From contig NZ_AUCG01000021.1 in NCBI RefSeq assembly GCF_000429645.1, forward strand, positions 343,224-407,223: a stretch of 64,000 nt of DNA. Direction: 5' to 3'. This document shows, one piece after another, positions 38,667 to 46,975 of this stretch; the stretch's first letter is position 1; each line of letters opens with the position of its first letter. The stretch comes from Niveispirillum irakense DSM 11586. GTDB taxonomy: Bacteria; Pseudomonadota; Alphaproteobacteria; Azospirillales; Azospirillaceae. A program made the translations under genes and the position numbers. Below the pieces are notes generated by a model. It was not told the origin of the DNA, did no database searches, and saw nothing but the letters and a program-made list of their open reading frames with translations.

Positions 38667-39616
38667 CTGGATTTTTCCCGGCGGGTCAGCGGGGCGTCAG
38701 CCGGCAGGAAGCGGGTGAAGGCATCGCCGACATGGGGATGGCTGCCCGTATCCGCCGTGAAATAGACCGACCGGAGCGAGGCGGGCCGCGTGGCGGCGCT
38801 ATCGGAAACCAGCATATCCACCAGCCGGGACAAGGCCGTGCATAGGGCGCTGAACTCCTCCACAAAAAGCCAGGCCTCAAGGGGCGGCTGTCCCTGTGGC
38901 GCTTCTAACAGATAGCCCAGGCGCAAGGCGTGCAGCCGCTCCAGAAGCCTGTCCATGGCCATGGTGAAGGCGGCGGGACCGGTGCCACCACTGATCGGCG
39001 GGTCGAACCGGTGCCCCAGGGCCTGCTGGGCGCTGTCACGTCCCATATGGCCGAAGAACCATTCATAACCGCGCAACCGGTCGCAACCGCTCACCACCAG
39101 ATGGACCGGGATATTCATGCCCAATGTCTGCCGCGCCTCAAACGCCAGGGCGCGCATATGCCGCCCCAGTCGTTCCGCTTCCTGATCGCTCAGGGGCACG
39201 GAAACCACCATCACCAGCCCATCCAGCGGTCGGTGGCGGCGGCGTTCCAGCAGCAGCGTCATTGCCGCTTCCATCTGGCGCCATGCCTGCGGATTATCAC
39301 TGGTACAAAGCAGGTCATGTGCCAGTTCGATGATGATGCATTGGCGCAGGTGCCACCAGCGCCAGCCGGCTCCATCTGCCGGCATCGCCGCATGGTCGGG
39401 GCTGTCGGCGCGGGCCTGTTCCAGAAGATGGGTTGTCCGGTCGGCCTGGGTGCCGGCCATCAGGAACCAAGGCTTGTCGTAAAGCGGATCGGTGCCGTCA
39501 CGGCTCGGTCCCGCCCGGCGCAGGCGCTTGGCTTCATCCTTGATGATGCTTTCCATCCGGGACAACCGCACGTCGCCATTTTCGGCACCGACGGGGGGAA
39601 TGCTGGGCTCCTGCAT
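38663..39616 (-). CDS. Short soluble TssM/IcmF-like protein (NTPase-like domain only)
   Basis: A 317-residue protein that aligns with only the cytoplasmic domain of TssM (usually over 1000 residues). Evidence includes LYDKPWFLMAG, HRPLDGLVMVVSV, MNIPVHLVVSGCDRLRGYEWFFGHMGR and LRSVYFTADTGS. The P-loop is lost (GTQADRTT at about 55-62 where GxxGxGKTT is normal), as is the DTAGR motif (replaced by IIIELAHDL). There are no membrane helices and no periplasmic IcmF domains, yet the protein ends cleanly and is coupled to tssL. The start is uncertain: ATG at 39616 has GAAGGA 9 bases upstream; 39637 is the alternative. It could be a remodelled TssM or a remnant. Confidence 0.75.
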   Translation of the reverse strand: MQEPSIPPVGAENGDVRLSRMESIIKDEAKRLRRAGPSRDGTDPLYDKPWFLMAGTQADRTTHLLEQARADSPDHAAMPADGAGWRWWHLRQCIIIELAHDLLCTSDNPQAWRQMEAAMTLLLERRRHRPLDGLVMVVSVPLSDQEAERLGRHMRALAFEARQTLGMNIPVHLVVSGCDRLRGYEWFFGHMGRDSAQQALGHRFDPPISGGTGPAAFTMAMDRLLERLHALRLGYLLEAPQGQPPLEAWLFVEEFSALCTALSRLVDMLVSDSAATRPASLRSVYFTADTGSHPHVGDAFTRFLPADAPLTRREKSR

Positions 39617-39644
39617 AGGAGGATGTCCTTCAATCATAAGGGGA

Positions 39645-41063
39645 TCAACCGGTGGTGCGGACCAGCAGCACCATGTCGTCCACAGCCAGCGCATCGGCCA
39701 TGTAGCGGATCTGTCCGGTCTGGCCGATCCGCTGCCAGAGCGGGTTTGTCTGGTCGATGCGCAGGCAGACGGTGTGGGCGCGGGGTGGCAGGTCTCCCGG
39801 CGGGGCGCTTTGCAGCTTCAGCGGCACGCCACGCAGGTTGCGGGCGATGGCATCGTTCAGGGCTGCTGCTTCCACCAGCTTGCCATGGTCCACCAGGGCG
39901 GTCTGAAGCTGTTCTTCCGCCAGGGCGGTATCGACCAGCAGGTAATAGCGGGCATGGGCATTGCCGAAAAAGGCAGGTGGGATGGCGGCACCAAAGGCTC
40001 TTCCGTCATAGGCCAGCCGCACCTCATCCTCATTGCTGATAGAAAGTCCGGTGACGATCCGCCGGATCATCTGCACCAGGGGCGTGAAACTGCCAGTCAG
40101 ATCGCCATGGTCATAGGTGATCCGCTCTGTGGTCCCTTGCCGGCCCGGCATATCGCCCAGGGCATCCAGATCGGGCGTGAAGGTGGACAGTTCGGCCAGG
40201 ATCAGCCGCAAGGCATGGTGAAGCTGGCGGGGATGGGCCTTTTCATCCTCCATCATGACTGACAGGCTGCCCCAGGCGCGGTTCAAGGCCAGCAGGATGA
40301 CATGACGCATCACATCCTGGCTGCGGCTGGCCTGGCCTTGCACGACGGCTTCCGATTTCAGGCTGGCAAATTCCCGTGTGCGCTGATGGATCAAGTCGCG
40401 CAGGTCCGATGCCATCTGCCGCAAGGCGGGAGAGGCGGCGATATGCAGGCATGACGGGATGAATCCCGCCGCTGGCACCAGCGCCCCATCCGCCTTCAGG
40501 TCCAGCCGGGCGATTTCCAGATATTCCCAATCCGCGAGGGCGGCGGCTTCCGGATCGCCGTCCACGATCAGGCGTACATAATGGTCGGCATAATGGATAA
40601 TGGCCTTGTCGCCGGCCTGGGGTTCGTAAAGGTCGGCATGGTCGCTGTGCCGGCGGATGAAGCGGCGGGGCGTGGTGTTGGGGCGGTGTAGCGCCTCTTC
40701 ATCCAGGATGTTGGCGGCGGCGGGGTCGGCGCGCGGCAGGGCCAGGTAAAGGCTGATGCTGCCCGCCCCGCCCCGTTGGCCGGAAAGCTGGCGCACTGGC
40801 AGCATCGCATTGCCATCGGCGACATCAACACCCCCCCGGATCAGGGTGCCTTCTCGCGTGATCACCTCGCAGGCCGCCACCTCCAGCGTGCCGACGGCCA
40901 GTGCGGCAGCGCGCAGTGACAGGCTGGCCACGCCCCAGCCATCGGGGGCCACGGCGCGCATCCAGGCCCGCAGGCGCTGTTGCTGGTGCCAGTCCTGACG
41001 CTGGAAATGCTGCGGCGTGAGGTACAGCCCTTCGTTCCAGAAAATGGCACGGCCGACGGACAT
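39645..41063 (-). CDS. tssK: T6SS baseplate protein TssK
   Basis: A 472-residue protein starting MSVGRAIFWNEGLYLTPQHFQRQD, the classic TssK N-terminus that resembles a phage receptor-binding protein shoulder. GAGGGG is 10 bases upstream; the in-frame start at 41126 lies inside tssG. The C-terminal part (about 315-472: PLVQMIRRIVTGL, FYLL-type strand ARYYLLVDTAL) is the neck/head region that contacts TssL and TssM. Length is normal. TssK bridges the baseplate to the membrane complex, which matters here because that complex looks unusual. Confidence 0.93.
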   Translation of the reverse strand: MSVGRAIFWNEGLYLTPQHFQRQDWHQQQRLRAWMRAVAPDGWGVASLSLRAAALAVGTLEVAACEVITREGTLIRGGVDVADGNAMLPVRQLSGQRGGAGSISLYLALPRADPAAANILDEEALHRPNTTPRRFIRRHSDHADLYEPQAGDKAIIHYADHYVRLIVDGDPEAAALADWEYLEIARLDLKADGALVPAAGFIPSCLHIAASPALRQMASDLRDLIHQRTREFASLKSEAVVQGQASRSQDVMRHVILLALNRAWGSLSVMMEDEKAHPRQLHHALRLILAELSTFTPDLDALGDMPGRQGTTERITYDHGDLTGSFTPLVQMIRRIVTGLSISNEDEVRLAYDGRAFGAAIPPAFFGNAHARYYLLVDTALAEEQLQTALVDHGKLVEAAALNDAIARNLRGVPLKLQSAPPGDLPPRAHTVCLRIDQTNPLWQRIGQTGQIRYMADALAVDDMVLLVRTTG

Positions 41064-41083
41064 GCGGTGGTTCCCCTCTGATG

Positions 41084-42115
41084 TCAAATGATGGTGGTGG
41101 ACGGCGACATGACATGGTCGTCGCACAGGTCGCGGTTGGGGTGCCGGCGCAGCCAGACCATGCCCAGCCGGGAGGGCAACTCCCCCGCTGGCCCCAGGCG
41201 CTGGGGGTGCAGCACCGTCTGGGCCAGGATGAAGCGCAGGCGGATATCCAGGCCCAGACGCAGATAATCCCGCGCGAAAGCCAGCAGCCGTCCGGGCGCC
41301 CCGTTTCCCGACAGGCGCAGATAATCCGCGCGTTCCAGGGGCCCGATCTGGATGGTCAGGGCGGATTGGATATCGTGCATGCGGGCGCCCAGCATCGTGC
41401 CTTGCCCCAGGCCGGGCCGCCCCTGGTGCCGACCCTGCGGCAGCAGGCGGGTGCGGGCATGGGGTGGGGTGGGCGGTTGGGTGTGGGTGAACTCCGCCAC
41501 TGCTACTGGCACACCCAGCACAGCGGTCAGGATTTGCGCCAGCCCCTTGGCGGAACGGGCCCTATGCGACATCAAACCCGCGAAATAGCGGGTACAATCC
41601 GGCGGGATCGGGCTTGCTCCCCCCTCACCTTGAGGGGTGGTGGGGCTGAGATGCCCGGCCAGCGCCGCCATCAGCGGCCCCAGGCCGGCCCCCCGTTCCG
41701 CCAGGACAGCGAAGGCGGTGCGTTCCCAGACCTTGTATTCCAGCCACAGCAGCCTTTCATGCAGCAGATCGAAAAACCCGGTTGCCGCCGTGTCTTCCCG
41801 CTGGTCCCGCTGCAACAGAAAGGCGCTGTAGGGGCGTGGCATCACGCCCGCCTGCCCGGTCAGACCGGGCATATTGGTAAGAATGACTGGCGGCTTGTTC
41901 CCATCAGCCATGATCGCCTGGACGGGCGCTGCGGCAAAACCCAGCCGAGGTGCTATCCGGAAGCGCACCGGCGCGGGCATGTCTGCGCGCATGGCCTCCT
42001 CCCGCGGCTGGCGCCGAAGCAGAAGCCGCACCGCCTGAAACAGGCTGAACCGATGCGGCGTCCCAGACAGGGTACTGGTCAAAGGGCTGGCATCATGCCC
42101 GGACGGGACGGCCAT
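41084..42115 (-). CDS. tssG: T6SS baseplate protein TssG
   Basis: A 343-residue protein with TssG features: FSLFQAVRLLLRRQ near residue 25, VRFRIAPRLGFAA, FLLQRD and GFFDLLHERLLWLEY in the middle, and CTRYFAGLMSHRARSAKGL. The ATG lies within the 3' end of tssF (37-base overlap), indicating translational coupling. TssG joins two TssF and TssE into the baseplate wedge. No anomaly seen. Confidence 0.93.
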   Translation of the reverse strand: MAVPSGHDASPLTSTLSGTPHRFSLFQAVRLLLRRQPREEAMRADMPAPVRFRIAPRLGFAAAPVQAIMADGNKPPVILTNMPGLTGQAGVMPRPYSAFLLQRDQREDTAATGFFDLLHERLLWLEYKVWERTAFAVLAERGAGLGPLMAALAGHLSPTTPQGEGGASPIPPDCTRYFAGLMSHRARSAKGLAQILTAVLGVPVAVAEFTHTQPPTPPHARTRLLPQGRHQGRPGLGQGTMLGARMHDIQSALTIQIGPLERADYLRLSGNGAPGRLLAFARDYLRLGLDIRLRFILAQTVLHPQRLGPAGELPSRLGMVWLRRHPNRDLCDDHVMSPSTTII

Positions 42116-43938
42116 GTCAGAAGCGCCCCTTCGCGCTGGCTGGATTGGATGGTCAGGCGGACATGGCTGTTGGCCCCGGCGTAAAGCGCAAGGAACCGGC
42201 TCAGCACATGGGCGAAGATGCTGGCGCTCTCCCCTGGAAAGGCCTGTTCGTCCAGCGTGATGCGGATATGAGTCCCCCGGCAGGCGACCTGCCGGCCACG
42301 AAAGGGCAGCAGATCCACCACCGCTTCACTTTCCACCATCCGGATGGCGTTGATCTGGCGGTCGATCTCTCCCCGGGCATGGGGTTGGGCGGTGGGATCA
42401 TGGATATTATAAAGCCGCAGCATCTGGCGCAGGGCCTCGCCGGCACCTTCCAGCAGGCTGGATCGGTTCAACCCCAGATGCGCGGTCAGGCGCCAGCCGC
42501 GCTGCCGGTCCCCAAGCGGGGTGATGGGCGCCGGCACCAGCGGCAATGGCCGGCGCAGGGCGCGCAGGCGTATCCCTGCGCCACCGCTTCCGGTAAAGTC
42601 GCTGTCGCTACCCAGGGACAGGCGGCTTGGCAGATCGCCATTGCTGCAAAGGATACCGATGGCCAGCATGTCACCGATCTGGCTCTCGGCCTGCCGTCCT
42701 GGCTCGACAAGCTGGATTTCGATCCCGCTTTCCATATCCGGCCCTGTGGCGGGGGCGGCGACCCAGTAGGTTCGGCGCTTTACCGGGGGGGCCTGTTTAC
42801 GGGCATGATGGTCGCCATGCAGGGGCAGGATTTCCTCTTCCGTCACCGCTCCCTGCTGCTTCAACCGTTTTACATCCTGGATGGCATGGACCTGATAGGC
42901 CCATGGCCGGCGCAGATCGGGGGCTACGGGATAGGTTGGCCGGGCCGGATCCAGCCGGACCGGTTCTGCCCGGCGGCTGAACAGGTTGACCAGGGGCACG
43001 CAGTTGGGGGCCAATGTTCCAACCTCCACCATCCGGCACAGCCGGTCACACCATTCTTCCCCCCGTCCTTCCCGCAACGGGATCAGCAGGTCCAGGCTGC
43101 TTTCCTCTGCCGCCGGAATGGGCAGCCCTTTCAAGTCAATGAAGCGGAAGCGGTCGGGGAACAGGAAATATTCAAACAGCAGCCCATGGGCGGCATGGAT
43201 GCGGGGATCGGTGGCAAAGGCCATGTCATCGCCGTCAAATCCGACGGGCTGGATGCTGATTCCTGGGGCGGGTACGCCCTGTGGCTGCGGGCCACCGGCC
43301 AACCGCACCTGACCATCCGCCGCCAGCAGCAGATCATAGAGACGGCCTGCAATCTGGGGATCGGCATCAATGAAAAGCCGCATCCCATCCAGTGCGAATT
43401 CCCGAAGGGAGCGACCAGGGGGCGCTTGTAGTTCCAGCCGCAGGATAAGATTGGCATCACCGGGAAGCGGCATGCCATAGGCAGCTGCCCGGCGGACTAC
43501 GCTCGTTCGCACGGCGACAGGGGAAAGCTCCAACGGGTAAGCCGTGCGAAACCGGCAGGTGAAGCCCTCCATCAGTTTCGATCCCGTCAGGGGGCGTGCC
43601 TCCACCATGCTGTGCCTGGGCAGGCATCCCCCCCGGCCATCTGCTGCCGGCACCAATTGCGCAATCAGGCGTGATGGCACCGGCTGCGTGAAATGGGGAA
43701 AAAGCTGTGCCGCCAGTCCTTCCAGAACCTCCCCATATTGATCATCGATACGGCCATGCAGGCGTCCGGCCAGCAGGGCCACGGATTCGATCAACCGCTC
43801 CACATGCGGGTCGGCGGTGCCATCACCGGACAATTCCAGTTGGCCGGCCACGGCGGGGTGCTGCTGCGCGTAATGCCGCGACAGGCGACGCAGCGTCATC
43901 AATTCCCGCTCGTAATAGACAAGCAGCCGATCCGTCAT
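42079..43938 (-). CDS. tssF: T6SS baseplate protein TssF
   Basis: A 619-residue protein of normal length, starting MTDRLLVYYERELMTLRRLSRHYAQQHP, the conserved TssF opening, followed by DPHVERLIESVALLAGRLHGRIDD and the core FPHFTQPVPS. It forms the baseplate wedge with TssG and TssE around VgrG. ATG overlaps the tssE stop (ATGA) and the 3' end overlaps tssG. Confidence 0.95.
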   Translation of the reverse strand: MTDRLLVYYERELMTLRRLSRHYAQQHPAVAGQLELSGDGTADPHVERLIESVALLAGRLHGRIDDQYGEVLEGLAAQLFPHFTQPVPSRLIAQLVPAADGRGGCLPRHSMVEARPLTGSKLMEGFTCRFRTAYPLELSPVAVRTSVVRRAAAYGMPLPGDANLILRLELQAPPGRSLREFALDGMRLFIDADPQIAGRLYDLLLAADGQVRLAGGPQPQGVPAPGISIQPVGFDGDDMAFATDPRIHAAHGLLFEYFLFPDRFRFIDLKGLPIPAAEESSLDLLIPLREGRGEEWCDRLCRMVEVGTLAPNCVPLVNLFSRRAEPVRLDPARPTYPVAPDLRRPWAYQVHAIQDVKRLKQQGAVTEEEILPLHGDHHARKQAPPVKRRTYWVAAPATGPDMESGIEIQLVEPGRQAESQIGDMLAIGILCSNGDLPSRLSLGSDSDFTGSGGAGIRLRALRRPLPLVPAPITPLGDRQRGWRLTAHLGLNRSSLLEGAGEALRQMLRLYNIHDPTAQPHARGEIDRQINAIRMVESEAVVDLLPFRGRQVACRGTHIRITLDEQAFPGESASIFAHVLSRFLALYAGANSHVRLTIQSSQREGALLTWPSRPGMMPAL

Positions 43939-44411
43939 GACAACCTGTCCTCACCCATTGGTTCTACCCGGACAGGACCGGCAATGGGCCAAAGCGGGAG
44001 GCGCAGGGCCAGGGGGCGGGGAGGAATACCCACATGACCTTCAATCACCAGTCCCCCTTCGTCCTGATGCTGATAAGCCGTAACCGTGAGGGCGGTCAGC
44101 CGCGGTTCCGCCCCCTTCAGCAGGGAAAGCACCTGACGGCGCAGCCCCTCCAGCCCGGCGGCGGTATAGGGGCCGGGCGTGATGGGAAGCGGCAAGGCCT
44201 GGAATGGTGCCGTGTGGCGGGAGGCCGGGCCGGCGGCCTTGTCAGGGGGCAGGAAACAGGGTTGGGTCAGCACCATCGTGATTTCTGCTGCCAAAAGGGC
44301 GGCTGGTTCTACGCCATTGTGATCCGTGATGCCGGCATCAATCGCCCGTTCAGGATTGGTCAGCCGATGCAGCAGCGAAGGGAAGGAAAGTGCTTGATCA
44401 AGGCGGGGCAT
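43935..44411 (-). CDS. tssE: T6SS baseplate protein TssE (gp25-like)
   Basis: A 158-residue protein with a gp25-like fold: LSFPSLLHRLTNPERAIDAGIT near the N-terminus, YTAAGLEGLRRQVLSLLKGAEPRLTALTVTAYQ in the middle and a short strand-rich C-terminus. TssE starts sheath polymerisation from the baseplate. It lies 30 bases after the second hcp and overlaps tssF. The phage-like EPR signature is not obvious, so the copy is somewhat divergent, but order and length support the call. Confidence 0.88.
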   Translation of the reverse strand: MPRLDQALSFPSLLHRLTNPERAIDAGITDHNGVEPAALLAAEITMVLTQPCFLPPDKAAGPASRHTAPFQALPLPITPGPYTAAGLEGLRRQVLSLLKGAEPRLTALTVTAYQHQDEGGLVIEGHVGIPPRPLALRLPLWPIAGPVRVEPMGEDRLS

Positions 44412-44441
44412 GGGCCGGTGGTCCTGCTGGCAAGGGAGGCG

Positions 44442-44948
44442 TCAACGCGGCAGATTGGTCCAGGCATCCCAGGAGAAGCTGACAGTGCCCATAGATTGGA
44501 GCTTGCCGACAAAGCTGTAGGTCCAGGCGATGGCGCGGTAGCGCAGATGGATCGTTTCCATCGCCGGCTGGGTTCCTTCCTGTAAGCCATCGGCAAGGGC
44601 CAGGCGTGGCCTGACCCGCCGCACCAGGACGTCGCGAAGCTGGTAGCGCATGAACACATCGCGGCTGTTGGCCGTATCGCAAAGGGACACGGTGACATCC
44701 GGCAGGTGCTGTCCCGTGCAGCAGACATGGGCCAGGGCCGGCGACAGATCGTCGATCCGCTTGATGCAGCAGAAGTCACCATGCTGGGTCCGCCCGGCGC
44801 TGCCTTCCAGACCCGACATGCCAGCGCTGCCGATGGAGGGTAGTTCCAGGTCATGGTCAAATCCCAAAAGGCGCACGGCACCGGGGTGCTGCGCGTCAAC
44901 GGTCTGGGCTTCCAGGCCGGCTATTTTCAGGAACGCATTATGGGACAT
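44442..44948 (-). CDS. hcp: T6SS tube protein Hcp (TssD), copy 2
   Basis: A 168-residue Hcp1-type protein and the first gene of the minus operon. AAGGA is 6 bases before the ATG. Key segments are MSHNAFLKIAGLEAQTVD, HGDFCCIKRIDDLSPALAHVCCTGQHLPDVTVSL and ETIHLRYRAIAWTYSF, the regular Hcp strands. It shares little with the copy at 30382, so the two are not a recent duplication. It may be the structural tube subunit while the other serves the VgrG effector module, or the reverse. Confidence 0.9.
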   Translation of the reverse strand: MSHNAFLKIAGLEAQTVDAQHPGAVRLLGFDHDLELPSIGSAGMSGLEGSAGRTQHGDFCCIKRIDDLSPALAHVCCTGQHLPDVTVSLCDTANSRDVFMRYQLRDVLVRRVRPRLALADGLQEGTQPAMETIHLRYRAIAWTYSFVGKLQSMGTVSFSWDAWTNLPR

Positions 44949-45275
44949 GGCGAATCCTTGCGCGATCCCGCCGAATGCTGGCGGCGCCAGTCGGAATATT
45001 ATGTGGAATAAAGAAGTTATTTATAACTTATAGGTTATGCGATCTGCGTCAACGTAGATTTTATAAATTTCATATATTGATGAATATAAATTTTTATTTT
45101 ATAATAATATCAGAATACAAGTATAGTCATGAATTCAAGTTTAATCAAGTTGCTATTATGCAACGTAATTCGGATTTATTTTTCTACATTCGTTAATGTT
45201 TATTTGTGCCTCTTTTTATTCCGTTGGGTTGATGAGATGTTGCGCCGCATCCATTGATCGGTGTGGGGTAGGGGC
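44949..45275. promoter_or_regulatory. AT-rich divergent intergenic region left of the autotransporter
   Basis: About 330 bases with no credible gene. The segment 45000-45200 is strongly A+T rich, in sharp contrast to both sides. It must hold the promoter of the T6SS minus operon and that of the autotransporter. It contains the palindrome listed next. Composition resembles the region at 24671-24857 at the other end of the T6SS. Confidence 0.6.
45014..45029. promoter_or_regulatory. Palindrome in the T6SS minus-operon promoter region
   Basis: AAGTTAT-TT-ATAACTT is a perfect 7+7 inverted repeat, 66-81 bases upstream of the hcp copy 2 start. On the minus strand a TTGACG (45046-45051) lies just upstream of it. 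This placing suits an operator over the -10 region, but no regulator is known. Confidence 0.35.
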
Positions 45276-46955
45276 ATGAAGAAGCGTATCGGCAAGAAGG
45301 CCGCCCGTTTGCTTGTTCTGTTGGGGATGGCCGGTTTGATCGGAGCGGGAACGCCCGCATCGGCTGATATCCTGATATTGACGCATGGAGATCGTGCGGG
45401 CGGAAGCAATATTCCCATCCCGGAATGGGTGGGCGGGCTCCGCGACACGATGGGGGAATTATCGTATCAGGTTGTTATATCTTCGGAATTACCACAGGAT
45501 TCAGCACGATTCAGCCAAGTCTGGGATCTTCGATTCAGTGATTTTGAGAACAGTTTCTCTGCCGCTGAAAGCTATATAAAACAAGGTGGGTCTTACATTT
45601 TTATCGGCGAACATAGAGGGTTCGCGGGCAGAAATGAAACCATCGTGAATAAGATTAGGGAACTGGGAGGTGGTGATCTTTCCTTCGTAACCCCTCCCAA
45701 TGTGCAGACTGTTAAATTGGTAGGGAAAGACGTTCCCCCAATTGTGGATTTTGATGCTTCCAATAATTATGATGGCGCCAAAGCCTTTGGTGGATCCACT
45801 ACGCCTGGTGCCGGCTTTTTTGTGACGGTCGGGGATGAGCTTAACGGTGTGGTGACCGGGGGGACGATCATCGGTTTCAACCCCGGCCAACTCGCCAATG
45901 CGCCGGCGGGCTCTGCCATGGTTATCTTCGACAGCAATATGTTCGACCGGACCGATCCGACTCTGACGGCGTTGACCGCTGCCATTGTCCAGTATCTGGA
46001 CGGTTCCCTGACCCAGAAAGTCTCTGCTGAACTGGCCCAGGAAAGTCTTTCCGCCCAGAATCAGGTGGTGGTCCGTTCGCTGGTGCGCAGTATCGCAGCG
46101 CGGATCAGCGCCCTGCGGGGGGACACGGGATTGAGGCAGGCAACGCCGGTTTCCACGGGTGCCACGGGTCTCTCGGGCGGTGATGGGGCCGGATGGGACC
46201 TTTCCAATATCGGTATGTGGGGTGATCTTACCCGGTCGGAAACGGCGGCCACTGGTGATTTCCGGGTGGAGGGCAAGGTGACCACGCTGATGGCGGGCGT
46301 GGATTATGTTCCCAGGGGTGATCTGGCGCTGGGGCTGGCCTTCACCTATGAACGGGGGCGGAGCGATTTCAGCGTCGATGGCGGAGCTGAGAGCGATACC
46401 TATATGGGGTCGCTCTATGGCGTTTATTCTCCCCTTTCCTGGCTGCAGGCGTTCGGTCTTGCCAGCCTTGGCAAGGGGGACAACAGCCTGACCAGCCTTC
46501 AATTAGGGAACCGCGTGACAGGCGATTTTGATTCCACTCGTTTCCTTGGGTCGTTGGGTGCGCGGGCCTTTCACGACGCGCCCCTGGACACAGCCGGACA
46601 GCACCGGATGACATTGAGCGGCGGGTTGAACTACAACTATGCCATTGACTGGCTGGATGATTACACCGCCAGCAACAACCGTCCGGTGGACCAGGGCAAT
46701 CTGATCCTGAGCCAAGTGGTCGCCTCTTTCGAGGCGGCATATCTGATGGGGCAGGTGCAGCCCTATATCGGTGTGGCCCTGGAACATGACCTGATCAACA
46801 GCAGCCTGTCTGACAAAACCGGTGGTGTTGTCAATCTGGGTGCGCGTCTGACCTTGGCGGCCCAGATGACAGCCAGCCTGGATTTCTCCCAGCAGGTACG
46901 CCGGGAAGGCAGCCGGTCGCAGTCTCTGGCCGCCAGCTTCCGCTATCGCTTCTGA
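45276..46955 (+). CDS. Autotransporter-type outer-membrane protein with small Rossmann-like passenger
   Basis: A 559-residue protein starting MKKRIGKKAARLLV with GGGGTAGGGG upstream; the in-frame GTG at 45261 is less likely. A signal peptide ends near TPASA. The passenger (about 35-250) starts ADILILTHGDRAGG and has SYIKQGGSYIFIGEHRGF, recalling ThuA/GATase-like alpha/beta folds. A helical linker (250-300) leads to a beta-barrel (about 310-559: GMWGDLTRSE, VTTLMAGVDYVPRGDLALGLAFTYERG) ending SFRYRF with terminal Phe. The first 400 bases are visibly poorer in GC than the barrel, suggesting a recombined passenger. Function of the passenger is unknown. It is not a known T6SS part. Confidence 0.8.
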   Translation: MKKRIGKKAARLLVLLGMAGLIGAGTPASADILILTHGDRAGGSNIPIPEWVGGLRDTMGELSYQVVISSELPQDSARFSQVWDLRFSDFENSFSAAESYIKQGGSYIFIGEHRGFAGRNETIVNKIRELGGGDLSFVTPPNVQTVKLVGKDVPPIVDFDASNNYDGAKAFGGSTTPGAGFFVTVGDELNGVVTGGTIIGFNPGQLANAPAGSAMVIFDSNMFDRTDPTLTALTAAIVQYLDGSLTQKVSAELAQESLSAQNQVVVRSLVRSIAARISALRGDTGLRQATPVSTGATGLSGGDGAGWDLSNIGMWGDLTRSETAATGDFRVEGKVTTLMAGVDYVPRGDLALGLAFTYERGRSDFSVDGGAESDTYMGSLYGVYSPLSWLQAFGLASLGKGDNSLTSLQLGNRVTGDFDSTRFLGSLGARAFHDAPLDTAGQHRMTLSGGLNYNYAIDWLDDYTASNNRPVDQGNLILSQVVASFEAAYLMGQVQPYIGVALEHDLINSSLSDKTGGVVNLGARLTLAAQMTASLDFSQQVRREGSRSQSLAASFRYRF

Positions 46956-46975
46956 TCGGGTGGGGGGATCGCGTG

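Noticed and set aside
22970..44948. Contractile phage tail or prophage
   Set aside because: Sheath, gp25-like and gp27/gp5-like proteins occur, but ClpV, TssK, TssF, TssG and TssL are T6SS-specific and no capsid, portal or integrase gene is present.
44975..45196. 73-codon open frame in the AT-rich gap
   Set aside because: It has an unusual Phe/Ile/Tyr-rich composition reflecting AT-rich DNA, no ribosome site and no recognisable domain.
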